From assembly GCF_001658025.2 (NCBI RefSeq), contig NZ_CP014007.2, positions 1,364,001-1,428,000 of the forward strand: a stretch of DNA of 64,000 nt. Reading direction: 5' to 3'. The DNA is from Kosakonia oryzae. Its GTDB lineage: Bacteria > Pseudomonadota > Gammaproteobacteria > Enterobacterales > Enterobacteriaceae. Shown here in pieces: positions 25,612 to 35,329 of the stretch (its first letter is position 1; the number at the start of each line of letters is the position of its first letter). The notes under the pieces are model-generated. The model searched no databases. It saw nothing but the letters and a program-made list of their open reading frames with translations, and had not been told where the DNA came from. A program made the position numbers and the translations under genes.

Positions 25612-26415
25612 TTAGCGTTTCAGCGCGTCGCTCAGTTCTTCGCGCATGTTGGCCAGCATGGCTTTTACGACACGCGGGTTACCCGCAACGATGTTGCCGG
25701 TCATCATGTAGTTATGGCCGCCGGTGAAATCACAGACCAGACCGCCCGCTTCACGCACCAGCAGCTCGCCCGCAGCGAAATCCCACGGCTTCAGCGCGAT
25801 TTCAAAGAAACCATCAACGCGGCCCGCGGCAACATAGGCCAGATCCAGCGCTGCGGAACCGGTGCGGCGGAAGTCTGCGCATTCGGTAAACAGTTTGCCA
25901 ACCACGTTAATGTAGCTCGTCGCGTGCTGTTTTGCTTTGAACGGGAAACCGGTCGCCAGAATGGTGCCATCCAGATCGCGTGCAGTGCTGCCGCGCAGGC
26001 GGTAGCCGTTAAGCTGTGCGCCCTGGCCGCGTGTTGCAGTGAAGAGTTCGTTACGCATCGGATCGTAAACCACCGCAACTTCGGTGCGGCCTTTAATACG
26101 AACGGCGATTGATACCGCGAAGTGCGGCAGACGTTTGATAAAGTTGGTGGTGCCATCCAGTGGATCGATAACCCATTGCACATCCTGGTCAGTGCCTTCG
26201 TGCTCGCCACTCTCTTCGGTAATGATAGTGTGTTGCGGGTAAGATTTGCGGATGGTGTCAATAATCACTGCTTCAGCAGCTTTATCAACGTTAGTCACGA
26301 AATCATTGCTGCCTTTCTGGCTGGTTTCTACGGCGTCGGGAGTTTCGTAGTTTTTGGCAATTAAATTACCCGCCTTGCGCGCAGCACGCACGGCGATGTT
26401 CAGCATCGGATGCAT
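25612..26415 (-). CDS. suhB: SuhB, inositol monophosphatase-family, Nus factor
   Basis: Inositol-1-monophosphatase fold. In E. coli it acts mainly as a component of the rRNA antitermination complex with NusA/B/E/G and affects ribosome assembly. 267 residues, as in E. coli. Metal-site motifs: EESGEHEG near 66-73, WVIDPLDGTTNFIKRLPHFAVSI with the DPLDGT signature near 84-89, and PWDFAAGELLVREAGG near 212. Divergent from trmJ over about 120 bases. Confidence 0.97.
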   Translation of the reverse strand: MHPMLNIAVRAARKAGNLIAKNYETPDAVETSQKGSNDFVTNVDKAAEAVIIDTIRKSYPQHTIITEESGEHEGTDQDVQWVIDPLDGTTNFIKRLPHFAVSIAVRIKGRTEVAVVYDPMRNELFTATRGQGAQLNGYRLRGSTARDLDGTILATGFPFKAKQHATSYINVVGKLFTECADFRRTGSAALDLAYVAAGRVDGFFEIALKPWDFAAGELLVREAGGLVCDFTGGHNYMMTGNIVAGNPRVVKAMLANMREELSDALKR

Positions 26416-26533
26416 CGGTCTCTCTCACTGGATGTTAAAGAACGGGAAAACGGCGCACATGATAGCAGCCAATTCGGAATATGTCTTCGGTTTATGATAA
26501 TATGCACGAATATTCTTTAGCCGTTGAAAATCT

Positions 26534-27262
26534 ATGCTGCAAAATATTCGAATCGTACTGGTGGAAACGTCCCACACCGGCAACATGGGCTCTGTTGCCC
26601 GTGCAATGAAAACAATGGGGTTGACGAATCTGTGGCTGGTTAACCCGCTGGTTAAACCGGATTCACAGGCCATCGCGCTGGCTGCAGGTGCTAGCGATGT
26701 CATCGGCAGTGCGCACATTGTCGATACGCTGGATGAAGCATTAGCCGGCTGTAGCCTGGTGGTTGGCACCAGCGCCCGCTCACGTACGCTGCCGTGGCCG
26801 ATGCTCGATCCGCGCGAATGTGGATTAAAAAGCGTCGCGGAAGCAGAACACGCGCCGGTGGCGTTGGTGTTCGGCCGCGAGCGCGTAGGCCTGACAAATG
26901 AAGAGCTGCAAAAGTGCCATTATCACGTGGCGATTGCCGCTAACCCGGAGTACAGCTCGCTGAACCTGGCGATGGCGGTGCAGGTTATCGCTTATGAAGT
27001 GCGTATGGCCTGGCTGGCAACGCAGGAGAGCGAATCTTCTGCAGAACATGAAGAGACACCATACCCGCTGGTCGACGATCTTGAGCGCTTTTATGAGCAT
27101 CTGGAAAAGACGCTGCTGGCGACCGGTTTTATCCGCGAAAATCATCCCGGCCAGGTGATGAACAAGCTGCGTCGTCTGTTCACGCGTGCGCGTCCGGAAA
27201 GCCAGGAACTGAATATCCTGCGTGGTATTCTGGCCTCTATTGAGCAGCAGCATAAAGCGTGA
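26534..27262 (+). CDS. trmJ: tRNA (cytidine/uridine-2'-O)-methyltransferase TrmJ
   Basis: SPOUT-family enzyme that methylates the ribose of nucleotide 32 in several tRNAs. 242 residues. N-terminal segment [25 protein letters not shown] carries the conserved catalytic region; the knot motifs [16 protein letters not shown] and [21 protein letters not shown] bind AdoMet. A helical C-terminal extension (about 165-242) aids dimerisation. A REP-like element separates it from iscR. Confidence 0.96.
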   Translation: MLQNIRIVLVETSHTGNMGSVARAMKTMGLTNLWLVNPLVKPDSQAIALAAGASDVIGSAHIVDTLDEALAGCSLVVGTSARSRTLPWPMLDPRECGLKSVAEAEHAPVALVFGRERVGLTNEELQKCHYHVAIAANPEYSSLNLAMAVQVIAYEVRMAWLATQESESSAEHEETPYPLVDDLERFYEHLEKTLLATGFIRENHPGQVMNKLRRLFTRARPESQELNILRGILASIEQQHKA

Positions 27263-27277
27263 TTTGCCTGCGCTCAT

Positions 27278-27330
27278 CGGCCTACAAGCCCCGCGCCCGT
27301 AGGCCGGAAAGGGCAATGCGCCACCCGGCA
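27278..27330. repeat. REP-like element between trmJ and iscR
   Basis: CGGCCTAC (27278-27285) and GTAGGCCG (27299-27306) pair, followed by GGAAAGGGCAATGCGCCACCCGG-type sequence to 27330. The GTAGGCCGG core is typical of enterobacterial REPs. Confidence 0.65.
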
Positions 27331-27354
27331 TGTATGTTGAGCACGAAAAGCCAA

Positions 27355-27404
27355 ATACCTGACTAATTTAGTCAACTAAATAGTTGACCAATTTAGTCGG
27401 GAAT
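27355..27404 (+). promoter_or_regulatory. isc promoter with two tandem IscR type 1 sites
   Basis: Site A, 27355-27379, matches the type 1 consensus ATASYYGACTRWWWYAGTCRRSTAT at 24 of 25 positions. Site B, 27380-27404, follows directly and matches at nearly all. A TTGACC in site B (27384-27389) is a possible -35. [2Fe-2S]-IscR binding here represses the operon, giving feedback by Fe-S supply. Confidence 0.88.
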
Positions 27405-27484
27405 GTCAGACTTGCAACCGCTATGCAACATTAACATATTAAATAATATACCCCGGGCAGGGGCGAGTTTGAGGCTTGTAAGAC

Positions 27485-27976
27485 ATGAGACTGACATCGA
27501 AAGGGCGTTATGCCGTGACCGCAATGCTGGACGTTGCACTCAACTCCGAAGCGGGCCCGGTTCCGTTGGCTGATATTTCTGAGCGTCAGGGAATTTCCCT
27601 GTCCTACCTGGAGCAGCTGTTCTCCCGCCTGCGTAAAAATGGCCTGGTGGCCAGCGTGCGTGGTCCTGGCGGTGGTTATCTGCTGGGTAAAGATGCGAGC
27701 AGCATCGCCGTGGGCGAAGTGATCAGCGCTGTTGACGAATCGGTAGACGCAACCCGTTGCCAGGGTAAAAGCGGCTGCCAGGGTGGCGATAAGTGTCTGA
27801 CCCATGCGCTGTGGCGCGATCTGAGCGACCGTCTGACCGGTTTCCTCAACAACATCACACTGGGTGAACTGGTCAATAACCAGGAAATTCTCGATGTGTC
27901 CGATCGTCAGCACAGCACTGAATCCCATCGCACCACCCGCGCACAAGACGCTATCGACGTAAAACTGCGCGCATAA
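27485..27976 (+). CDS. iscR: Fe-S cluster-sensing regulator IscR
   Basis: Rrf2-family regulator that binds a [2Fe-2S] cluster and represses the isc operon; apo-IscR activates suf. 163 residues. The winged helix (1 to about 60) includes [17 protein letters not shown] as recognition region. Cluster ligands C92, C98 and C104 with H107 lie in [20 protein letters not shown]. First gene of the operon, with two type 1 sites upstream, so it is autoregulated. Confidence 0.98.
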   Translation: MRLTSKGRYAVTAMLDVALNSEAGPVPLADISERQGISLSYLEQLFSRLRKNGLVASVRGPGGGYLLGKDASSIAVGEVISAVDESVDATRCQGKSGCQGGDKCLTHALWRDLSDRLTGFLNNITLGELVNNQEILDVSDRQHSTESHRTTRAQDAIDVKLRA

Positions 27977-28002
27977 TAAAAAACAGTATTCAGAATTGGG
28001 CC

Positions 28003-28022
28003 GGGGCACATCGATGTGCCCC
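28003..28022 (+). promoter_or_regulatory. iscR-iscS intergenic RNA hairpin
   Basis: GGGGCACATCGATGTGCCCC is a perfect 20-base palindrome 27 bases after iscR. In E. coli, a structured iscR-iscS spacer protects the iscR transcript when the sRNA RyhB triggers decay of iscSUA. This hairpin is the natural candidate for that barrier. Confidence 0.65.
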
Positions 28023-28094
28023 GTTAACACGGTCGTACATCCAGCCGGTTGCCTGATTCCTTGCATTAGAGCGATGTACGGAGTTTAAAGAGCA

Positions 28095-29309
28095 ATGAAA
28101 TTACCGATCTATCTCGATTACTCCGCAACTACGCCGGTGGATCCGCGTGTTGCCGAGAAAATGATGCAGTTTCTCACTCTGGACGGGACCTTTGGTAACC
28201 CAGCCTCCCGTTCACACCGTTTTGGCTGGCAAGCTGAAGAAGCGGTAGATATCGCCCGTAACCAGATCGCTGAACTGGTGGGTGCCGACCCGCGCGAAAT
28301 CGTCTTCACCTCCGGCGCGACCGAATCCGACAACCTGGCGATCAAAGGTGCAGCCAACTTTTATCAGAAAAAAGGCAAGCACATCATCACCAGCAAAACC
28401 GAACACAAAGCCGTGCTGGACACCTGTCGCCAGCTTGAGCGCGAAGGGTTTGAAGTGACCTACCTCGCCCCGCAGCGCAACGGCATTATCGATCTGAAAG
28501 AGCTGGAAGCGGCGATGCGTGACGACACCATCCTCGTCTCCATCATGCACGTGAACAACGAAATCGGCGTGGTTCAGGATATCGCCACCATCGGCGAAAT
28601 GTGCCGCGCTCGCGGTATCGTTTATCACGTTGATGCCACTCAGAGCGTCGGCAAACTGCCGATCGACTTAAGCCAGTTGAAAGTGGATCTGATGTCTTTC
28701 TCCGGCCATAAAATCTATGGGCCGAAAGGCATTGGCGCCCTGTACGTACGCCGTAAACCGCGTATCCGTATTGAAGCGCAGATGCACGGCGGCGGTCACG
28801 AGCGCGGTATGCGTTCCGGTACGCTGCCTGTTCACCAGATCGTTGGCATGGGCGAAGCTTACCGTATCGCCAAAGAAGAGATGGCGAGCGAAATGGAGCG
28901 TCTGCGCGGTCTGCGTAGCCGTCTGTGGAACGGTATCAACGATATCGAAGAAGTTTACCTGAATGGCGATCTTGAGCACGGCGCACCGAACATCCTCAAC
29001 GTCAGCTTTAACTACGTTGAAGGCGAGTCGCTGATCATGGCGCTGAAAGATCTGGCTGTTTCTTCCGGTTCTGCCTGTACTTCCGCAAGCCTGGAACCGT
29101 CCTACGTGCTGCGCGCACTGGGTATGAGCGATGAGCTGGCGCACAGCTCTATCCGTTTCTCTTTAGGTCGTTTTACCACCGTTGAAGAGATCGACTACAC
29201 CATCGAACTGGTGCGGAAATCCATCGGCCGTCTGCGCGAACTCTCTCCGCTGTGGGAAATGTTCAAACAGGGCGTGGATATCAACTCCATCGAATGGGCT
29301 CATCACTAA
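28095..29309 (+). CDS. iscS: Cysteine desulfurase IscS
   Basis: PLP enzyme that removes sulfur from cysteine as a persulfide and delivers it to IscU, TusA, ThiI and others. 404 residues, as in E. coli. PLP lysine K206 lies in [12 protein letters not shown]. The mobile active-site cysteine (C328) lies in [13 protein letters not shown]. The C-terminal tail INSIEWAHH, which contacts IscU, is intact. Ribosome site region overlaps the expected RyhB target in the leader. Confidence 0.99.
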   Translation: MKLPIYLDYSATTPVDPRVAEKMMQFLTLDGTFGNPASRSHRFGWQAEEAVDIARNQIAELVGADPREIVFTSGATESDNLAIKGAANFYQKKGKHIITSKTEHKAVLDTCRQLEREGFEVTYLAPQRNGIIDLKELEAAMRDDTILVSIMHVNNEIGVVQDIATIGEMCRARGIVYHVDATQSVGKLPIDLSQLKVDLMSFSGHKIYGPKGIGALYVRRKPRIRIEAQMHGGGHERGMRSGTLPVHQIVGMGEAYRIAKEEMASEMERLRGLRSRLWNGINDIEEVYLNGDLEHGAPNILNVSFNYVEGESLIMALKDLAVSSGSACTSASLEPSYVLRALGMSDELAHSSIRFSLGRFTTVEEIDYTIELVRKSIGRLRELSPLWEMFKQGVDINSIEWAHH

Positions 29310-29339
29310 TAACGGTTGCGGAAACAGGAGAATTTAATC

Positions 29340-29726
29340 ATGGCTTATAGCGAAAAAGTAATCGATCACTACGAAAATCCGCGCAACGTTGGCTCGTTCG
29401 ACAACGGTGACGACAGCGTCGGTAGCGGCATGGTTGGCGCGCCAGCGTGTGGCGACGTCATGAAGCTGCAAATCAAAGTTAACGATAAAGGCATCATCGA
29501 AGACGCACGTTTCAAAACCTACGGTTGCGGCTCGGCGATTGCTTCCAGCTCGCTGGTCACCGAATGGGTGAAAGGTAAGTCTCTGGACGAAGCGCAGGCG
29601 ATCAAAAACACCGATATCGCTGAAGAGCTGGAGCTGCCGCCAGTGAAAATCCACTGCTCTATCCTGGCGGAAGATGCGATCAAAGCCGCGATTGCGGACT
29701 ACAAAAGCAAACAAGAAGCGAAATAA
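29340..29726 (+). CDS. iscU: Fe-S cluster scaffold protein IscU
   Basis: Scaffold on which [2Fe-2S] clusters are built from IscS sulfur. 128 residues. Ligands C37 (with D39) in [12 protein letters not shown]63 in [12 protein letters not shown], and C106 (after H105) in [11 protein letters not shown]. The HscA recognition motif LPPVK is present just before H105. The start is [14 protein letters not shown], with AGGAG upstream; the frame stays open eight codons earlier, without support. Confidence 0.98.
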   Translation: MAYSEKVIDHYENPRNVGSFDNGDDSVGSGMVGAPACGDVMKLQIKVNDKGIIEDARFKTYGCGSAIASSSLVTEWVKGKSLDEAQAIKNTDIAEELELPPVKIHCSILAEDAIKAAIADYKSKQEAK

Positions 29727-29743
29727 GGCAGGAGGTTGTTGTC

Positions 29744-30067
29744 ATGTCCATTAGCCTGAGCGACAGTGCTGCCGCGCGAGTAAATACCTTCCTGGCCAAC
29801 CGTGGCAAAGGGTTTGGTCTGCGTCTGGGGGTCAGAACCTCCGGTTGTTCTGGTATGGCCTACGTGCTGGAGTTTGTTGACGCGCCGACCGAAGAAGATA
29901 CGGTGTTCGAAGACAAAGGCGTGAAGGTTGTGGTTGACGGCAAAAGCCTGCAATTCCTCGACGGCACTCAACTGGACTTTGTCAAAGAAGGCCTGAACGA
30001 AGGGTTTAAATTCACCAACCCTAACGTCAAAGATGAGTGCGGTTGCGGCGAAAGCTTCAACGTCTGA
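29744..30067 (+). CDS. iscA: A-type Fe-S carrier IscA
   Basis: Small carrier that receives clusters and passes them to apo-targets, partly redundant with ErpA and SufA. 107 residues, family length. The three conserved cysteines are C35 ([14 protein letters not shown]) and C99/C101 ([11 protein letters not shown]) at the C-terminus. Strong AGGAGG ribosome site precedes it, 17 bases after iscU. Confidence 0.98.
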   Translation: MSISLSDSAAARVNTFLANRGKGFGLRLGVRTSGCSGMAYVLEFVDAPTEEDTVFEDKGVKVVVDGKSLQFLDGTQLDFVKEGLNEGFKFTNPNVKDECGCGESFNV

Positions 30068-30138
30068 TCGCCTACCCATTGACCCCACCGCAGCATGCTG
30101 CGCGTGGGGTTTGCTTCGATTGCACACCCGGAATTGTT

Positions 30139-30654
30139 ATGGATTACTTCACCCTCTTTGGGTTGCCGGCCCAATACCCGCTTGACGTTCAGGCGCTGGC
30201 GACACGTTTCCAGGATCTGCAACGGCAGTTCCACCCCGATCGCTTTGCCAGCCGCCCGCAGGCGGAACAACTGGCTGCGGTCCAACAATCCGCTACCATT
30301 AATCAGGCGTGGCAAACCCTGCGCAATCCGCTCTCCCGCGCGGAATATTTGCTGTCGCTGCACGGCTTCGATTTAGCTTCTGAACAGCACACCGTTCGCG
30401 ACACGGCCTTTTTGATGGAGCAGCTTGAGCTGCGCGAAGAGCTGGATGAAATTGAGCGTGCGGAAGATAGCGCCCGGCTGGAGACGTTCCAGAAGCGGGT
30501 AAAAGGGATGTACGACGCCCGCCACCAGCAGATGGTGGAACAACTCGATAATCAGGCGTGGGACGTCGCGGCGGATACCGTGCGTAAACTGCGTTTTCTC
30601 GATAAACTGCGCAGCGCAACAGAACAACTCGAAGAAAAACTGCTCGGTTTTTAA
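30139..30654 (+). CDS. hscB: J-domain co-chaperone HscB
   Basis: Co-chaperone that brings IscU to HscA and stimulates its ATPase. 171 residues. N-terminal J domain with the HPD motif in [12 protein letters not shown] (about 32-34) and a C-terminal three-helix IscU-binding domain. The start at [15 protein letters not shown] matches E. coli; the longer open frame overlaps iscA and is not used. Confidence 0.97.
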   Translation: MDYFTLFGLPAQYPLDVQALATRFQDLQRQFHPDRFASRPQAEQLAAVQQSATINQAWQTLRNPLSRAEYLLSLHGFDLASEQHTVRDTAFLMEQLELREELDEIERAEDSARLETFQKRVKGMYDARHQQMVEQLDNQAWDVAADTVRKLRFLDKLRSATEQLEEKLLGF

Positions 30655-30672
30655 TTTTTTTGGAAGCACATA

Positions 30673-32523
30673 ATGGCCTTATTACAAATCAGTGAGCCGG
30701 GTCTGAGCGCCGCGCCGCATCAGCGTCGTCTGGCAGCGGGCATCGATCTCGGCACCACCAATTCGCTGGTTGCCACCGTGCGTAGCGGTCAGGCGGAAAC
30801 GCTGGCCGACAGCGCCGGGCGCCATTTACTCCCTTCAGTGGTTAACTACCAGGCTGACAGCCACGTTGTCGGCTACGATGCGCGCGCCAATGCAGCGCTG
30901 GATTCGGTCAATACCATCAGCTCCGTAAAACGCCTGATGGGCCGCAGTCTGGCGGATATTCAGGCGCGTTACCCGCATCTGCCGTGGCAATTCCAGGCCA
31001 GTGAAAACGGCCTGCCGATGATTGTGACGCGCGGCGGCGTGGTCAACCCGATCCGCGTTTCTGCCGATATTCTGAAAGCGCTGGCTGCCCGCGCGCAGGA
31101 GACGCTCTCCGGCGAGCTGGATGGCGTGGTGATCACCGTTCCTGCCTATTTCGACGACGCACAGCGTCAGGGCACCAAAGATGCTGCGCGTCTGGCCGGG
31201 CTGCATGTGCTGCGTCTGCTCAATGAGCCGACCGCAGCAGCAATTGCCTACGGTCTGGATTCCGGTAAAGAAGGCGTTATCGCCGTTTACGATCTTGGCG
31301 GCGGCACTTTTGATATCTCGATTCTGCGTCTGAGCCGCGGCGTGTTCGAAGTGCTGGCGACCGGCGGCGATTCCGCGCTCGGCGGCGACGATTTTGACCA
31401 CCTGCTGGCAGATTACATCAGCGAGCAGGCAGGCATTACCGATCGCAGCGATGCGCGCCAGCAACGTGAACTTCTGGATGCGGCAATTGCTGCCAAAATT
31501 GCGCTGAGCGATGCCGACAGCACGACTGTTGATGTCGCTGGCTGGCAGGGCGTGGTGACTCGCGCGCAGTTTGAAGAGATGATCTCAACGCTTGTCAAAC
31601 GTACGCTGCTCTCCTGTCGTCGTGCGTTAAAAGATGCGGACGTGGAAGCGCAGGATGTGCTGGAAGTGGTGATGGTGGGCGGTTCCACCCGCGTACCGCT
31701 GGTGCGTGAACGCGTGGGTGAATTTTTCGGCCGCACGCCGCTGACCTCCATCGACCCGGATAAAGTGGTGGCGATTGGCGCGGCAATCCAGGCGGACATT
31801 CTGGTCGGCAACAAGCCGGACAGCGAAATGCTGCTGCTGGATGTTATCCCGCTGTCGCTGGGGCTGGAAACCATGGGTGGACTGGTGGAAAAAGTTATTC
31901 CGCGCAACACCACGATTCCGGTGGCTCGCGCCCAGGAGTTCACGACCTTTAAAGATGGCCAGACCGCAATGTCTATCCATGTGATGCAGGGTGAGCGGGA
32001 GCTGGTGGCGGATTGCCGTTCGCTGGCGCGTTTTGCTCTGCGTGGTATTCCTGCGCTACCGGCGGGTGGGGCGCATATTCGCGTCACCTTCCAGGTGGAT
32101 GCAGACGGTCTGTTGAGCGTCACTGCGATGGAGAAATCCACCGGCGTGGAAGCCTCGATCCAGGTGAAACCATCCTACGGTCTGACCGACGGCGAAATCG
32201 CCAATATGATTAAAGACTCCATGAGTTTCGCCGAGCAGGACGTGAAAGCGCGTATGCTGGCGGAGCAGAAAGTGGAAGCCGCGCGCGTGCTGGAAAGCTT
32301 GACCGGCGCGCTCGCCGCTGATGCCGCGCTGTTAAGCGCCGCAGAGCGCGAGGTTATCGACGAGGCGGTTGCGCAGTTGCGCAGCGTTGCCGACGGCGAT
32401 GATACCGACGCGATAGAACAAGCCATTAAAAACGTAGATAAACAAACCCAGGAATTCGCCGCACGCCGTATGGATCAGTCCGTGCGTACCGCGCTGAAAG
32501 GCCATTCCGTCGACGAGGTTTAA
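30673..32523 (+). CDS. hscA: Hsp70-type chaperone HscA
   Basis: Specialised Hsp70 that releases Fe-S clusters from IscU in an ATP-dependent way. 616 residues, as in E. coli. ATPase signatures: [14 protein letters not shown] (about 20-33), [16 protein letters not shown] (about 211-225) and [12 protein letters not shown] (about 334-345). A substrate-binding beta domain follows from about residue 390 and a helical lid at the C-terminus. One base separates its stop from the fdx ATG. Confidence 0.98.
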   Translation: MALLQISEPGLSAAPHQRRLAAGIDLGTTNSLVATVRSGQAETLADSAGRHLLPSVVNYQADSHVVGYDARANAALDSVNTISSVKRLMGRSLADIQARYPHLPWQFQASENGLPMIVTRGGVVNPIRVSADILKALAARAQETLSGELDGVVITVPAYFDDAQRQGTKDAARLAGLHVLRLLNEPTAAAIAYGLDSGKEGVIAVYDLGGGTFDISILRLSRGVFEVLATGGDSALGGDDFDHLLADYISEQAGITDRSDARQQRELLDAAIAAKIALSDADSTTVDVAGWQGVVTRAQFEEMISTLVKRTLLSCRRALKDADVEAQDVLEVVMVGGSTRVPLVRERVGEFFGRTPLTSIDPDKVVAIGAAIQADILVGNKPDSEMLLLDVIPLSLGLETMGGLVEKVIPRNTTIPVARAQEFTTFKDGQTAMSIHVMQGERELVADCRSLARFALRGIPALPAGGAHIRVTFQVDADGLLSVTAMEKSTGVEASIQVKPSYGLTDGEIANMIKDSMSFAEQDVKARMLAEQKVEAARVLESLTGALAADAALLSAAEREVIDEAVAQLRSVADGDDTDAIEQAIKNVDKQTQEFAARRMDQSVRTALKGHSVDEV

Positions 32524-32524
32524 T

Positions 32525-32860
32525 ATGCCTAAAATTGTTTTTCTGCCTCATCAGGATCTCTGTCCGGATGGCGCAGTTCTGGAAGCGAAGAGCGGTGAAA
32601 CCATTCTTGATGTTGCCCTGCGCGGCGGTATCGAGATTGAGCACGCCTGCGAAAAATCATGTGCCTGCACCACCTGCCACTGCCTCGTGCGTGAAGGGTT
32701 TGACTCTTTGCCGGAAAGCAGCGAAGACGAAGACGACATGCTGGATAAAGCCTGGGGTCTGGAGCCGGACAGCCGTTTAAGCTGCCAGGCGCGCGTCACC
32801 GATGAAGATCTGGTGGTTGAGATCCCGCGTTACACCATCAACCACGCGCGGGAGCACTGA
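32525..32860 (+). CDS. fdx: [2Fe-2S] ferredoxin of the ISC system
   Basis: Adrenodoxin-type ferredoxin that supplies electrons for cluster assembly on IscU. 111 residues. Cluster ligands C42, C48 and C51 in [14 protein letters not shown], and C87 in [13 protein letters not shown]46 is the conserved free cysteine. Acidic loop [17 protein letters not shown] is typical of the vertebrate-type family. Confidence 0.98.
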   Translation: MPKIVFLPHQDLCPDGAVLEAKSGETILDVALRGGIEIEHACEKSCACTTCHCLVREGFDSLPESSEDEDDMLDKAWGLEPDSRLSCQARVTDEDLVVEIPRYTINHAREH

Positions 32861-32861
32861 T

Positions 32862-33062
32862 ATGGGACTGAAATGGACCGACAGCCGCGAAATCGGCGAG
32901 GCGCTGTATGATAGCCGCCCGGACGTGGACCCGAAAACCGTACGTTTCACCGATATGCATCAGTGGATCTGCGAGCTGGAAGAGTTTGACGACGATCCGA
33001 ACGCATCGAATGAAAAAATTCTCGAAGCGATTCTGCTAGTCTGGTTAGACGAAGCATCATAA
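32862..33062 (+). CDS. iscX: IscX (Fe-S assembly regulator)
   Basis: Small acidic protein that binds IscS and iron and tunes desulfurase activity in competition with CyaY. 66 residues, as in E. coli. Begins [17 protein letters not shown] and ends [10 protein letters not shown]. The start is one base after the fdx stop. Last gene of the isc operon, followed by a terminator. Confidence 0.96.
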   Translation: MGLKWTDSREIGEALYDSRPDVDPKTVRFTDMHQWICELEEFDDDPNASNEKILEAILLVWLDEAS

Positions 33063-33070
33063 TCATCTCA

Positions 33071-33096
33071 CGGGCTGCCTTCGGGCGGCCCGTTTT
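33071..33096 (+). terminator. isc operon terminator
   Basis: CGGGCTGCC and GGCGGCCCG (one G-T pair) form a 9-bp stem with a TTCG loop at 33071-33092, followed by TTTTC, eight bases after iscX. Confidence 0.88.
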
Positions 33097-33109
33097 CATG
33101 CATACGTGG

Positions 33110-33137
33110 GCCGGAAAAGGCAACATTGCCATCCGGC
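33110..33137. repeat. REP-like palindrome before pepB
   Basis: GCCGGAAAAGGCAACATTGCCATCCGGC contains GCCGGA/TCCGGC ends and an internal GGCAA/TTGCC pair, typical of REP units. It lies between the isc terminator and the pepB start. Confidence 0.7.
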
Positions 33138-33160
33138 ACCTGCCGATAAGGATAAATATA

Positions 33161-34447
33161 ATGACAGAAGCTATGAAAGTGACACTCACCACGCAAAGCG
33201 CGGATGCGCGTTGGGGTGAGAAAGCCTCCTGGAGTATCAATAACGACGGCATCGTTCTGCATTTGAATGGAAAAGACGATTTAGGTCTGATTCAGCGCGC
33301 CGCGCGCAAAATCGACGGCCTCGGCATTAAACACGTTGCGCTGAGCGGCGAAGGCTGGGACGCGGATCGTAGCTGGGCGTTCTGGGCCGGTTACAAAGGG
33401 CCGAAAGGCACGCGCAAAGTGGAGTGGGCGCCGCTGGACGAAGCCGGGCAAAAAGAGCTGGATAGCCGCCTGCAAACCATCGACTGGGTTCGCGACATCA
33501 TCAACGCGCCGGCAGAAGAGTTAGGGCCGGAACAACTGGCGCAGCGCGCGGTCGATCTGCTGCACAGCGTAGGCGGTGAAAACGTCTCTTACCGCATCAC
33601 CAAAGGCGAAGATCTGCGCGAGCAAAATTACCTTGGCCTGCACACCGTTGGTCGCGGTTCTGAGCGCCCGCCGGTATTGCTGGCGCTGGACTACAACCCG
33701 ACGGGTAATCCGGATGCGCCGGTATATGCTGCGCTGGTGGGCAAAGGCATCACCTTTGATTCCGGCGGTTACAGCATCAAACCAACCTCATCGATGGATT
33801 CTATGAAATCCGATATGGGCGGCGCGGCGCTGGTGACCGGCGCGCTGGCGTTCGCCATCACGCGCGGGCTGGATAAACGCGTCAAACTGTACCTCTGCTG
33901 CGCCGACAACCTGATCAGCGGTAATGCCTTTAAACTGGGCGATATTATTCATTATCGCAATGGCAAAACCGTAGAGATCATGAACACCGATGCTGAAGGG
34001 CGTCTGGTGCTGGCGGATGGTCTGATTGATGCCTCTGCGCAAAAACCACAGTTTATCATTGATGCCGCAACGCTGACTGGCGCGGCGAAAACCGCGCTGG
34101 GTAACGATTACCACGCGCTGTTCAGCTTTGATGATGCGCTGGCTGGCCGTCTGCTCAACAGTGCGACGGCGGAAAATGAACCGTTCTGGCGTCTGCCGCT
34201 GGCGGAGTTCCACCGCAACCAACTGCCGTCCAGCTTTGCAGAATTGAACAACACCGCCAGCGGTTCTTTCCCGGCCGGGGCAAGCACGGCGGCCGGGTTC
34301 CTGTCGCACTTTGTTGAAAATTATCAGCATGGCTGGCTGCATATCGACTGCTCCGCCACTTACCGCAAAGCGGCAGTGGAACAGTGGGCGGCCGGTGCGA
34401 CCGGGCTTGGCGTACGCACCATCGCGAATTTATTGACCGCCGGGTAA
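33161..34447 (+). CDS. pepB: Peptidase B (M17 leucyl aminopeptidase family)
   Basis: Cytosolic broad-specificity aminopeptidase with two metal ions. 428 residues. Active-site motifs: [29 protein letters not shown] (first metal and catalytic Lys region) and the M17 signature [32 protein letters not shown] follows. The start [17 protein letters not shown] matches E. coli PepB; the open frame upstream runs through the REP and is not used. Confidence 0.97.
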   Translation: MTEAMKVTLTTQSADARWGEKASWSINNDGIVLHLNGKDDLGLIQRAARKIDGLGIKHVALSGEGWDADRSWAFWAGYKGPKGTRKVEWAPLDEAGQKELDSRLQTIDWVRDIINAPAEELGPEQLAQRAVDLLHSVGGENVSYRITKGEDLREQNYLGLHTVGRGSERPPVLLALDYNPTGNPDAPVYAALVGKGITFDSGGYSIKPTSSMDSMKSDMGGAALVTGALAFAITRGLDKRVKLYLCCADNLISGNAFKLGDIIHYRNGKTVEIMNTDAEGRLVLADGLIDASAQKPQFIIDAATLTGAAKTALGNDYHALFSFDDALAGRLLNSATAENEPFWRLPLAEFHRNQLPSSFAELNNTASGSFPAGASTAAGFLSHFVENYQHGWLHIDCSATYRKAAVEQWAAGATGLGVRTIANLLTAG

Positions 34448-34458
34448 GCGTCATTGTT

Positions 34459-34490
34459 GTGCCGGATGGCGTTACGCTCATCCGGCCTAC
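34459..34490. repeat. REP element between pepB and sseB
   Basis: GTGCCGGATGGCGTTACGCT-CATCCGGCCTAC is a canonical REP unit (GCCGGATG ... CATCCGGC) located just after pepB. Confidence 0.85.
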
Positions 34491-34522
34491 AAAGCCATGG
34501 ACTACAACGAATCAGAGAACCT

Positions 34523-35299
34523 ATGTCCGAAAGCAAAAACGAATTAGAAACCCTGCTGGAGCAAGCGGCGACCGAGCCCGCTTACCGTCCGGCTTTTTTC
34601 CGTACGCTGCTGGAATCCACCGTCTGGGTGCCGGGCACGGCAGCGGAAGGTGAAGCGATTGTCGAAGATAGCGCGCTGGATTTACAGCACTGGGAAAAAG
34701 ATGACGGTAACTCGGTCATTCCGTTCTTTACCTCGCTGGAAGCCTTACAGCAGGCCGTGAGCGACGAACAGGCATTTGTGGTCATGCCTGCGCGTACGCT
34801 GTTTGAAATGACGCTGGGAGAGACGCTATTTCTCAACGCTAAATTACCCACTGGCAAAGAGTTCACGCCGCGCGAGTTAAGCCATTTGGTGGGCGCAGAA
34901 AGCAGTCCGCTCAGCCAGCAGGAGGTGCTGGAAGGCGGTACAGCGCTGCTGCTTTCCGAAGTGGCTGAACCGCCTGCGCAAATGGTCGATTCACTGACCA
35001 CGCTGTTTAAAAGCATCAAAACCGTTAAACGCGCGTTTCTCTGCTCAATTAAAGAGAAGGCCGACGAGCAACCCAACCTGCTGATTGGCATTGAAGCGGA
35101 AGGGGACATCGAAGAGATCATCCATGCAGCGGGCAGCGTCGCGACAGATACGCTTCCAGGGGATGAACCGATCGATATTTGCCAGGTGGTGGAAGGCGAG
35201 AAAGGCATCAGCCACTTTATGCTGGCGCACATCACGCCGTTCTATGAACGCCGTTGGGGCAGCTTCCTGCGCGATTTCAAAAACAACCGCATTATCTGA
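34523..35299 (+). CDS. sseB: SseB, enhanced serine sensitivity protein
   Basis: Named for serine sensitivity on overexpression in E. coli; molecular function unknown. 258 residues. It has an N-terminal SseB domain (about 10-135) and a C-terminal SseB-like domain (about 150-255), acidic overall, with no signal peptide. The start MSESKNELETLLEQA lies after the REP; the frame open from 34454 runs through the REP and is not used. Convergent with the RpiR-type gene; a hairpin (CGGCGGT / ACCGCCCG, 35305-35328) lies in the short gap. Confidence 0.93.
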   Translation: MSESKNELETLLEQAATEPAYRPAFFRTLLESTVWVPGTAAEGEAIVEDSALDLQHWEKDDGNSVIPFFTSLEALQQAVSDEQAFVVMPARTLFEMTLGETLFLNAKLPTGKEFTPRELSHLVGAESSPLSQQEVLEGGTALLLSEVAEPPAQMVDSLTTLFKSIKTVKRAFLCSIKEKADEQPNLLIGIEAEGDIEEIIHAAGSVATDTLPGDEPIDICQVVEGEKGISHFMLAHITPFYERRWGSFLRDFKNNRII

Positions 35300-35329
35300 T
35301 GAACCGGCGGTGCGACATGTACCGCCCGT

